A stretch of 64,000 bases of DNA, taken from positions 23,402,196-23,466,195 of the forward strand of contig NC_054873.1 in assembly GCF_018320785.1 (NCBI RefSeq), given 5' to 3'. The position numbers were made by a program, and so were the translations under genes. This document shows positions 11,801 through 21,613 of the stretch, piece by piece (position 1 is the first letter of the stretch; every line of letters starts with the position of its first letter). The notes beneath the pieces are model-generated. The model saw nothing but the letters and a program-made list of their open reading frames with translations. It was not told the DNA's origin and searched no databases. The DNA comes from Cheilinus undulatus (Eukaryota; Chordata; Actinopteri; Labriformes; Labridae).

Positions 11801-12763
11801 TCTTACTACTATAACTGGCAAAGTATCTGTCCGTCTGTGTTGATTTGCACGCCATATTGTTGCTGTAATTGTCATTGATACCTCTCAGAAGACTTCTTGG
11901 GTGTACTTATTCAAAACTGGTACCATAGCAAAATCACTATTATGTATAGCTTTTCAATATAATCCAAAAAAGTTGCCCCGAGCCACAGTGCTACATTTCA
12001 TTTACCTCGGATATTAGAGCTGGGAATGACCTCACGCCTGAGTTGAAAGCCTTCCACTTGCTACGAGATTATAACTGGGGGTACTCAGGGTTTCTCCTAC
12101 TTTACAAGTTGGAATCACGAGTCCTGGGAGCATTCTTGATGATGCCAACTCCGACTTTCTGAGTTCTGAGATTAAATGTAATGCACCATCATTCATCTTA
12201 TGTAGAACTGAGCACTTATTATTGTCTTTTGACTAATGGTTGTATCACTGGTAGCTGTTTAGAAGTTTGGAAGCGGTGATTTTGTACAAAATATTAGTCA
12301 GTTTTATTTATTGTGTTGTCTAGTATAATAAATTAATGAAATTTAACAATGTTTTCCTCTGTTTCAACAGCTTTCTCCAGTGACTGTCACTGCAGCCAGG
12401 AGCCCCGTCACCATCAGTGATCCTCCAGCTGGCGCCAAAGCCCTGAGAGTCACCGACCTCACTCCACCCGGAGCATACTCCGCCAGTAACCTGAAATGGC
12501 TCCACACGTCGCCCATCTGCTCACCAACAGCAGAGCAGGCTCAGGCAGGGTCCAGGCACCTGCAGTCCCCCAGAGACAGAGACCTAACGCAGGACAACGC
12601 TGTGTCCTCCAGCACAGACAGCCACACTAAGACAGACTCAGTGCCCAGGGGCCCTCCGCCTGGGAAAATCAACGCTCCCTGCCTAGAGAGGCTCCTAAAG
12701 TCCACAGAAAGCATCATCAGCCGCAAGGGAACGGGGGGTCTGATGGACAGCAGCTGGTCCTAG
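5447..12763 (+). CDS. ciart: circadian-associated transcriptional repressor (CIART/CHRONO), 5 coding exons
   Basis: CIART is a nuclear repressor of the vertebrate clock that binds BMAL1 and dampens CLOCK:BMAL1 transcription at E-boxes. The join 5447-5860, 6197-6272, 6919-6997, 9210-9336, 12371-12763 is 1089 nt, giving 362 residues, with phase conserved at every junction. Recognition rests on the central block, residues about 139-210: an ELQ-Y-I-PL...LNGL head, then SSFQESVAMDRIQRIMGVLQ, then a KY...L..EMLKSWFP segment. A second block, NLKWLHTSPIC (272-282), also matches the family. The N-terminus is acidic and serine-rich (5-27), followed by a basic stretch at 111-138 that could be a nuclear localisation signal. 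The C-terminal third is Pro/Ser-rich and presumably disordered. An in-frame TAA at 5429-5431 supports the chosen start. Length is near the roughly 385 residues of the mammalian protein. Fish can carry two ciart paralogues, and I cannot tell which this is. Confidence 0.93.
6197..6272 (+). CDS. ciart: ciart exon 3
   Basis: Acceptor TTTACAG and donor AAC|GTAAGT. It encodes the first half of the conserved core, with the LNGL motif, and ends in phase 1. The 336-bp intron before it shows nothing of note. Confidence 0.85.
6919..6997 (+). CDS. ciart: ciart exon 4
   Basis: Acceptor TTTTGCAG and donor ATGGG|GTGAGT. It encodes the most diagnostic CIART segment, SSFQESVAMDRIQRIMGVLQ, and ends in phase 2. 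Confidence 0.92.
6998..9209 (+). other. ciart: ciart intron 4
   Basis: A 2.2-kb intron. It contains a CACGTG E-box at 8965-8970 and otherwise only AT-rich sequence. No repeat family was recognised. Confidence 0.5.
9210..9336 (+). CDS. ciart: ciart exon 5
   Basis: Acceptor TTTCCTCAG and donor AAG|GTAAGT. It encodes the KY...EMLKSWFP end of the conserved core and a polar linker, and ends in phase 0. Confidence 0.88.
9337..12370 (+). other. ciart: ciart intron 5
   Basis: A 3.0-kb intron carrying the inverted-repeat element at 9901-10634. The stretch 11,970-12,180 resembles an old fish repeat but has no clear ends. The rest shows nothing recognisable. Confidence 0.45.
9901..10634. mobile_element. 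inverted-repeat element, short-arm member of the 35.1-36.1 kb family
   Basis: A perfect 19-bp terminal inverted repeat, AAAGCCTGTTTCAGACTGG at 9901-9919, has its complement at 10616-10634. The interior is clearly related to 35,300-35,880: both have a TTTTGCTGCTTG-type segment, CTCCCTGCT.TCAAAGCTCTGTC, a GTGTATAG(A/T)GGAAG segment, and a GAAAAGCA(C/T)AAACC segment. It lies in ciart intron 5 and has no credible coding potential. The superfamily was not determined. Confidence 0.7.
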
Positions 12764-13955
12764 TCCACACAGTGAGCTGGGTGTCCAGCTGTAAGCACCT
12801 CACAGCCCAGCCTAGCCTTTGCCCACCACCCCGCCAGGAGCCAGTCAGCTCGCTTAGCCCATTCCAGCCTTCAGGGGAGACGGAAGCCTTCAAAAAGGGA
12901 TGTCACATATTCCTCTTTAATGTGCAAGGAGTGTCGACGAACATGTACTCTCTGTACGGGAATGTGCCCTCTCTGACATGACGAGTGTCTGCTTTAGTTC
13001 CCTTTTGTTGACTTCTCTTTCTTTTTTGTTTGCACTCTTGAATAGCATGTGTGCGAGTGGGAAAGGATAGATGTCACATGCTGAGGTCACCAGAGCTGGT
13101 GATCTTATAACTGAATTGTTCCCACTGGCTTGTAGATGCAATAATACAGTTTGAGTATCTGTGAAAAACGCCATTTTGCCTGAAAGGGAAAAATTGCAGG
13201 AGCAGTTTGAGCTGGAAGGGAGAATTTTAGACATCCAGACATGTCAGTGGTCTACATATTGTTGTGCTGAAACTGTGGGTGAAATGTGATGTTATTTTCT
13301 CCCCCCCTGATCCCATGACTCCACTCTTAAGTTTATTGATGTGACTGTTACTCATTTGTATACTTTATAAATAAGTCTTTTGGTACAACTGTTCTACCTC
13401 AGTGGGCACCACGTCACAGTTAGTGAGTAGGAATGTGAAAGTAAGGACACCTCACCAGATCTGCAGTGAGCCAAACGGCCTCTGACAGCGAGGTCTGCAG
13501 TACAAACAGAGGACGCTCTCTCTATTGGGGATGCTCTCGTGGCCTGACTGGTGCCATTGTAAAGAATGTCAACTGCAGATTTCTTTTTATGAGTCTCCCA
13601 GTAGATGGCAAACAGTGCCTGTAACATCAAGCTGTGCCTGTAAGCCGGTTTGATACAAAGAGAGAGAACGTTCAGAATACCTGCTCCTCTGTGGGATGTA
13701 CAAATCAGGAATTCTCACTCTCCTGCCATTTTCCTGTATCGAGTAAATTATTCAGATCTTGCCAACTACTTTCTGTGGTGGAGTAGAACATTTCTTTTAT
13801 TTTGCCACAGAACTGGACAGTATGTTAGACCAGCAGAGAGGGACAAGGTATTTCTCTGTGTAAATCTTACAGGAAGGTTGTTGATTTACCCTGAAAAGTG
13901 GCCTTTATAGTGTGAAATTTTATACTTTCAAATAAATGTGGTTATCTTTGTTTGA
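12371..13955 (+). CDS. ciart: ciart terminal exon 6 (coding to 12763, then 3'UTR)
   Basis: Acceptor TTTCAACAG at 12362-12370. Coding residues 233-362 end at TAG 12761-12763. They carry the conserved NLKWLHTSPIC motif and a Ser/Pro-rich tail. The 3'UTR continues about 1.2 kb to the AATAAA at 13931, and the cleavage position is approximate. Confidence 0.85.
13931..13936 (+). promoter_or_regulatory. ciart: ciart poly(A) signal
   Basis: The hexamer AATAAA is followed within 20-45 bases by T/G-rich sequence. It is the first canonical hexamer found after the stop codon. Confidence 0.6.
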
Positions 13956-13959
13956 TGCA

Positions 13960-15515
13960 AATGCCTCTGATTGTCTTCTTGGGAGTTTTTACTTATACAT
14001 GAGGGTGGAAGTTTACTAAAACGCAGATACTTAACTGAGCTCCTAAAACAAGCAACAACATGGGGACTGTTTGCAAATTGAACTTGTCAGGATGACATAA
14101 TACATCTTTGCTTCGTTGTTTCATTCAGTCCTTTCAGTTTAGCATCGAGTGGCTTATATCGAACCACCCTGCAGTAAGACAAAAAGCTTTTTAAAGGGTA
14201 AGACACAAGGGGATAGACCAACTATGTCAGCAAAAGAAAATCTATGAAATAGCTCTTTCTTGCTCTCAATTAGGCATCAAAGAACCCCAAAGAAAGGTTG
14301 TTATCTGATTTATATCACAGTCAGACCAATTATAGGGTGAGTCGAGCCGAGCACTCAAAGGCAGCTCACTTCTCGAAGGAATAATACGATTTATTGTTTG
14401 CGAGGCAGGATGTAATTTCCATTACTTCTCTTCTGCTGTACAAAGTTAAATTCTTGCTTTTGCAGAAGTGCAGAGAAAGTACCAGCTCAGTTTCACTTCA
14501 TGTTTCCCAGAAAGCTTTGAGGGTACGGTTAACCTTTGGTTTATTCAACACGAGTTAGTCTACTTTCAAATGCCTGTTAACATGGGAGACAACAGATTAA
14601 ACAACTTCCCTGCTTAACACATACAGATATAATGTGGGTTTAGTCATAGATTCAGAAGAAAATAGAAAGGAAACAATAAAGCCTTTATAATAAAGCACCA
14701 CATTCAAATAAATTATTAGTACTGTTTTATAAAAGTATAACATTTGTGCATTTGCATTGACGAAATCGCTCTAACTCTGCAAATGTCGATTGTACAAAAT
14801 TATTTTTAAGCAAGAGCTAAATGGAACATTTTATGTGATATACAAAATTTATTTCAGTTCCCTCAGTCAGCAGACATACACTGAAATGCTGTCTTTCAGC
14901 CATATAGTAAGATTAAAGGAAAATGAACACTGCCATCTATAGGTTAAAAGTTAAACATCTTTGATTCTCATGGATACAAAGACTTCATACAGTCACTCTG
15001 CAGTTAAAACAGCAAAATATAAACGTAGTTTGAGTTACAATGCCTGGACATCTTTTTACTTTTTATTTATTTTTATTTTTTTTATGGCTTATAGGAATAA
15101 TACTTTAACAACCAAATTAGACCTGGGTGATAAAATGACTTTATCCGTAAATCACTTTTGTGGAAAATGTGATTTTTGTTGGTTGAGCAAAGGACAAATT
15201 GGTTTGAACTGCTGTGTCGGAATGAGGAACATTTTGATCGTAGGTGCGCTGGCTAGCTTAAGTCGTCTGTGGACAATGACTTAAATAGGTTGATAATTGA
15301 ATGGCTTCTTTCCTTTAAATATGAAAATGATACTTCCCCTATACTAAACAGGCCTGCCCACAGAATTGGCTGGGCCCCTGAAAAACCCTGTGAATGGGCC
15401 CTCCTCAGGTGTGATTTATTGATGTGTGTTGGATCAGTAGCATTGAGGCTAGTTTCCTGGCCAACAGTTATCTCCCTTTGGAGCTAAAATGGTGTCAAGC
15501 TGTTAGTGGGTTCTG
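13960..15515. other. ciart-dapk2 intergenic region, part 1
   Basis: AT-rich DNA with no recognisable exon, RNA gene or bounded repeat. The stretch 15,345-15,420, rich in GGGCCC and GGCTGGGCCCC-like words, looks repeat-derived. Confidence 0.4.
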
Positions 15516-15950
15516 ATGTTCAAAGTGCTTATTTGTGCCACTTTTTATCACCTTTTCATCATGTTCCCACCCTTGTTTGCAACTCTGTTACCTCTTTTCA
15601 CCTTTTTGTGCTACCTTTACTCAATTTTTGCCACTTTTCCCCCCATTTGTGCCACTTTTAACCTATTTTTGCTACCTTTTTTGACCCATTTTCACTGCTT
15701 CAGTCACAAATTTTTTTACCCTTTTGATGTTTTTAGCCACTTTTTGGCTCTTTCTTCCACTTTAACAGCTTTTCACCAATTTGTGTTCAATTTTGACAAG
15801 CTTTGCCTTTTTGCTGCTTTTATGTCATTTTTTGTTTGCTTAAACTCATTATTGCAACTCTGTTACCTCTTTTCACCATTTTCTCTGCCACTTTTAACGA
15901 TTTTTTGCCAATTTTCACCATTATCTAATCATTTTTTCCCATGAAAGTTA
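15516..15950 (-). repeat. degenerate T-rich tandem repeat (TTTGCCACTTTTAACC-like unit)
   Basis: Imperfect tandem units built around TTTTTGCCACTTTTA / TTGCTACCTTTT. It produces a spurious 142-codon Phe/Leu-rich ORF. The same unit in the opposite orientation occurs at 36113-36275 (AAAAGTGGCAAAAATGG units). GGGCCC-containing sequence on both sides (15,345-15,420 and 16,260-16,315) suggests that the array belongs to a larger transposon-like unit. Confidence 0.6.
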
Positions 15951-17613
15951 TTTCAGTTCTACGTGACTCTCATGTATTCTGATGCTTGCGCACATTTTGG
16001 CTTAAGCTATGAAGTCGGATTTTACTTTCCAAATGGTTTAGTCAATGTGTCATCAACTCTGTTAACATTATCAAAAAAGGTCATTTTGTTTTAAGAAAAG
16101 GGGTTTACATTAAAATATATATATATAATTTTACTACAGTATAAATAAATATAATCTATTTTTTTGTTTTTCTTTGATAAGAGTGTGTATTATTCAGTGA
16201 TAAATACAAGATATGGTTATTACAGATTAACTTAAAATTGGACCATGAATCTCTTCATGTTCATGGGCCCCCCATTTGACCAGCCCCAGAGAGCCCTCCA
16301 CTTTATCCCCTTTTATGGGTGGCATTGATACTTAATACTTAAATGTTATTGAAACAAAAAGAACAAAACTTGCATCAGTCATTTTTAGTTTTATCTATGT
16401 GGAAAAGAAAATAGATTCAAATATAAATTAGGTTTGTTGTGGAAAAAAAATTGGAGATCTTATTTTTCGGCCCTATTGTCCAACCCTAGACCAATCTAAA
16501 TGAATTTAAATATTTTTTAAACCATCAATAAACCCTTAATGTGGATTAAGTGTCAGTCAAACATGAAAGACTTAACATCTTTTCTTACAGTCACTTATAA
16601 GACCATGATGGGTTCACAGAGGGTGCAAACAGACATTTTGGCTGACATTACAATCTGTCAGGAAATTAAGGGGATTAAAACACTGGAGGTTTACAGTTTT
16701 CTTTGATTTTGCCCTTCTTTGAGTTACGCGAACAGCCACGTGTCTCTTTAAAAGATTAAAAGCAGTGACTGGCAGTGGAGTTAGAGGGGTCAATTACCCA
16801 GACTGCATTGTTTTTCAGTGTTGTCGCCCCAGATTCCATCTCCTCTGGCACGGCTAATGGTCGGCCCTCACGTGTGCAGATGAACTGACAGCATCCATGT
16901 CCAAAGACAGCTGGCACAGATCTGCCTTGCACTCAGCCTGAAAAGGGAAGCTGTTATGAATGTAAGGAAGACCTGCATCAACAAAAAGGCACTTCTCTCA
17001 CTGAGTGCTCCAATAGAGACAAACTAAATCACAATGTGGAGAGAGAACGATGCCAATGGTGAACATGTGAGGTGTTAGGAAACTGCATTGAAACAAAGAG
17101 CAGGGAAAACGCAAAGAGATTAAGTGAACTTTTAGGGTGCAATAAAAACAAGAATTTGAAGCGTGAGCTTATGAAGGATAAGGCATTTAAATAAGAAAGG
17201 TCTGCAGTGAGGTTGTCTCAATTTGATGTGAGACCAATCAAATACAAGTCATACAAAATACACATTTTTTCTGATGTCAGCTAAACAAAATCAAAGTCAA
17301 AGTCACCAAGTACTATATTTCTTCTTTATCAAAAAACTGCAAGCAAGCTCCTGCTCACTATCCAAATTGCACTTGCACAAATATATTGGCTATTTTTTGG
17401 TACTGCAACAATACAGACGTATCATTTTGAGAGTTTGCAGGAGCATGTCTTATGTTCGAGATGTACGTTTTAAATGTTAAAGCACATTTTGATACTATCA
17501 TTGATTAAAGTAACTCTATATATTCTGCAATGTTCAAACGAGTTAGTCATGAGTGCATAGACATTTCAGCAAGTGCACAATATGCCCACAAAATGTAATG
17601 AATTTGCAATTAA
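15951..17613. other. ciart-dapk2 intergenic region, part 2, with two E-boxes
   Basis: Mostly AT-rich. A less AT-biased, non-repetitive block at about 16,690-16,940 contains two canonical CACGTG sites, at 16737-16742 and 16869-16874. No exon was recognised. Confidence 0.4.
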
Positions 17614-18437
17614 AGTCCCTATAAAGTGATGAAAAAAATGTGTAATTTAGGTTTGTTGTATGACAGGTGGCTGTGTTATAAACCAACAGACTAAATTTCA
17701 GTCATAATGAAAAAATATGAAGCCTATCATTTTATGAAGTCTAGCATTAGCTCATGCAGGACACGGTAGTCATACACCTAGCTGATCCTGATCATAGCCT
17801 CCCAGCTCCCACAGCCAATCACACCTCTTACTCTCAACACAGCAGTGTATTTAAATATGAAGAATGTCTCACTAATCCCTGCTTGCATTAATGCTGATGC
17901 ACCATGCTGCTGCTGGCAAAGCTCAACCTCCTCCACCCCAGCCTCCTCCTTTATAGCATAAAGCTTGCTGCGCCCTCATATTAAGATTTATGCTGCATTA
18001 GATTAATTGCTTTTGAACTGATTCTATTGTATTCAGTATGCATTGTCATAAATGTATCTATCCATATGGGGGTTTCCAGCCATGCACTTCCTGGAAAGTC
18101 AATGCATGCTGCTTGGCTCACCCAGCGAGCATCTTTCAAGCAGAACCTTCTCTGTCAAGTTAAACTGTGTATCCATTTTGCAATAAAATGGTTAAATGTA
18201 TGACGAGAGCATCCCTTGCTGAGATATTGTTATAGCGTCAGGTGGGCGGGTGATTCCCATAGCGCCTAGTGACGTTATATGTATATTTGCCCTGACCAAA
18301 TAAAAACAAAAGGTAAAAACTTGAAAGGTTTAAATCCAAAATGCAGTCACATATTGTTTTCACATGTTTACAGCAACCTTGTTCAACATATCTAATGTGT
18401 TTAGAAAAAAAATTTTGGATTACACTTCACAGGGACT
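17614..18437. mobile_element. MITE with TTAA target duplication (piggyBac/Kolobok-like)
   Basis: The terminal inverted repeats start AGTCCCTATAAAGTG at the left and AGTCCCTGTGAAGTG on the complement of the right end. Both ends are flanked by TTAA (17610-17613 and 18438-18441). A TTAA duplication with short termini fits piggyBac-like or Kolobok-like non-autonomous elements. There is no transposase ORF. Confidence 0.65.
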
Positions 18438-20630
18438 TTAAATGGCCCAGTTATGTGTTCAACTTAATAAGTGGTACCAGAATTACCCACTAACACTGTA
18501 AAATAATATTACTGAGGACCAGAAATCATACAGTTTCAATTTTCAAAAGGTTCACAAAGGTAATGCTTTACAAAACTGATTGATGTCCTCTTCTTTTTGT
18601 GTCCGTGGTATATGTGGGCAAAACTACAAAGACCCATCATTACTGCAGGAGCAGAGATAGGAGGCCTTTGTTGCAAGCAATCAAAGGCAATTGAGAGGGA
18701 AAAAGGGGGAGGAAGGATAAGGACAGGTCCATGGTTCCAGTTGCAAAAAAAAGCATGAAGGAATAATAAATAGAGCTTCATAGCTTCATTCTCTGCAGCT
18801 ACCCTTTCATCGCAAATTAGCCTTGATTTGAGCTCCAGCTGAGTGTGAAATGACAAGGCGGTGTGGTGCTGAATCCGTGCCAAGGTGGCAGCACTTCACT
18901 TCGCTATAGTTATTTATATATGCTGTATCCATGTAATTCTTTTTCTTTTCCAGTATTTCTGGAGTAAGGGAGCCAGATGTGAAGTCACGTTGCCATGTCA
19001 AGCAACCAAACCTAGAATAAAATAAATGTAGGAACATTTTTAAGTGTGAATAAAGCTCTTCATATGATAAAGGAATTAATGAGAGTAGTAAAGGGAGAGA
19101 CAAAACTGAGATTATGGTGGCATCTCCACTGGATTTAAACTGAATCCCCTTTTAAAAGCATAGATGCATTGTTCAATCCTGTGATTTTAAAAAGCAGTCA
19201 CGACTACAGCCGTCACAAATATTACATAATTATATGCTCTGACCAAAACTGATTTGCTATTAGCAAATTGCAACCTGCCAACATCTCATACCCATGACAG
19301 GAATGAATCACTCCACTATTATCTCCCTAGACCTTTAATGCTTGAGTGAGAGTAACGTCCATTATTGGTCACTTGAGTTTGTGGACATGAAATCAAGGAC
19401 GATTGATTCACAGTGAGAAGCTGAAGTGACCATATCTGCTCCTTCTCAGGAGAAAATTATAGATAACAGTTTGCATGAAGGGAACATGAAGAACAACATG
19501 TTGTTAGAACATCCTAAAACATATCACGAGGCTGTCGTGGCTTTTGTGAGGGATGACTCATTAGGTAATCTGGATCTGTACAGCTGATTCATTCACACCC
19601 TGCAGAGATAATGGTCCCATCTGTCGGAGGACTGAGCACCTTTAATTAACAGACCTGTGAACCTAAAATAACTGCTGCTCAATTATCAGAAGGGTAGGCT
19701 ATACAAATGATGAAGCCGCTACTGCAAAGACTGCAGCTGGTTTTTGACTGAAACAGGAAATTTTAAAGGTTTTATCAATTATTTACAGTTTCATTCCTCA
19801 GTATACTGATGTGAATAAAACAGCAAGGCTGTTGTTTCTTCTTGATGTTGCAGAGGGAATATTTCAGTCTCAGGAGCTGATAGAAGAGACCACTGGCAGT
19901 GGGCTTGACAATACAGTGCAGTAAAATTGATTTTGCCAATTTTCTCCAATAGGTCATCTTCAGCTCTTTTAGGCTGGAGAACAATGTTTAAAGAGTGCTG
20001 CTGCCTGTCTGTGTGGGTTTCACCAGCAGCATTTATTCTGACTATTGCCTCAGATAAAAGCTTTGGATATTTAAAACTCTAAAATATGGTTGACATTGGT
20101 AGCATGTGAAAGGTTTGAAAACTGAATCCTTTAAGATAAGTTATTAAGGAGAATAATTTACACGGCTTCACAGAGCACACTAAGAGCAGTAAGGAAATGC
20201 AGTCATTAAGGAGATATTTTAACATTTAGTAAGAGTGAATTAATGAATGCTGGCTACTTAATAGTATGCACACATCGTATTTCACAATGTGGTCATTTAT
20301 CCAACACTTAAAACTGCCATGGACTTACAGTCTCTCCTGTTCTCACTTGTTAAATGAACATGAAGATGAGGATTGTCAGAGCCTCAGAGACCAATTATCT
20401 GTGTGGCATCATCAAGCTCTCACACCATAACCATCAAAATATTGCAAGCCAATTATCTGTACGTAATCCTGGAGCAGAGGAGCAGAACTGCCTCTTATGG
20501 GCTTAGATCATTTCGAAAAACACAAACTTAACTTTACCGTAACTAACAAGAGGCACTTAGGCCAGATTTATCCTTTAGGGTGAGTATATCAACCTCAGGG
20601 ACCTGAAAGTCTTCCCCATTATATCCATAC
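18438..20630. other. ciart-dapk2 intergenic region, part 3
   Basis: Largely non-repetitive to the eye, without recognisable exons, RNA genes or bounded repeats. The ORFs here are short and resemble nothing known to me. Confidence 0.4.
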
Positions 20631-21605
20631 CAGACGTGAGAAAAGTACACAACTATCGTACACTTACTCTGATTAAAAAAGTACTGGTTGATAAATTTAC
20701 TCAAGTAAAAGTAAAAAATATTTAATTTCAAGTTTACTTTAAGTACTGAGAACTGAGTGGCTACTGAGAAGTTGTACAGTAAAATCTGATCTTTCCTTAT
20801 TTGCACTAAAAAGAGAATATATCTCCAAACAGGCTGTTAAGGTAAAGTCCCACCTATATGATAAAGTAAAAAAAAAACAAACAGCAAAACTGTAAGTATT
20901 AGGTGGGCTCCTTTGGCAACAACGAAGCAGAGTCAACTTCAGCAATGCACACTGATGAAGAATATGTAGTATGTGTCTTTTAGGAACACCCAAAATTAAA
21001 CGCAAAACTTTAACTCGGTGGTTAACTTCAAAATGTCTCACATAAAAAACGGCAACAATCCACCAGAAAGATATCGAAAAGAACCCCCCAGCAGGGATCA
21101 CTGTACAATGGGCAACATCTAAAAACAACTAAACACATTTAAAACACATCTAAACACTCTGCCCAAAGCCATGACGGGCAACTCTGCCCAAACATTCCCC
21201 AGATTTGAAATTGAAGTGGATGGAACTTATGGTTGACTTTTTACAGAGTTCAACTAACACTAGTGGATCAACACTGTCAAATAACTCTAATGAAGACCAT
21301 TTCATTTCAAGAATGCAGTTAAAATTACACGTTGGGAGTTAAAATCAACCTTAAACATTGAATCCTGAGATATCAACACTCAAGTTTCTGCTGTTTTAGG
21401 ATGTGACGTGGAATCATTCTCTCACTCTGTGCTACTGTGTGGTCAAGAAAACTACAAAAGCATCATACTAGAGTAAAAGTACAGTTACTCTGTTTAAAAT
21501 TATGGAAATTTACTGATTTCAAAATGTGCTAAAAATATTAAAGTACCCAAAAAACTACTCATGATGGTAATTTGAGTAAACATAATTAATTACTTTCTAC
21601 CCCTG
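20631..21605. mobile_element. hAT-like non-autonomous element with AGTAAAAGTA subterminal motifs
   Basis: The left end CAGACGTGAGAAAAGTAC and the complement of the right end CAGGGGTAGAAAGTA are variants of the CAG.GGTGGAAAAGTA terminus common in fish hAT elements. CTCAAGTAAAAGTA-type subterminal repeats lie at both sides. The flanking 8-mers 20623-20630 and 21606-21613 share six of eight bases (TCCATA core). No intact transposase was seen. Confidence 0.7.
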
Positions 21606-21613
21606 GTCCATAT

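Noticed and set aside
18536..21128. ORFs of 87-129 codons on the - strand between ciart and dapk2
   Set aside because: No recognisable similarity, no splice-consistent partners, and part lies in a hAT-like element.
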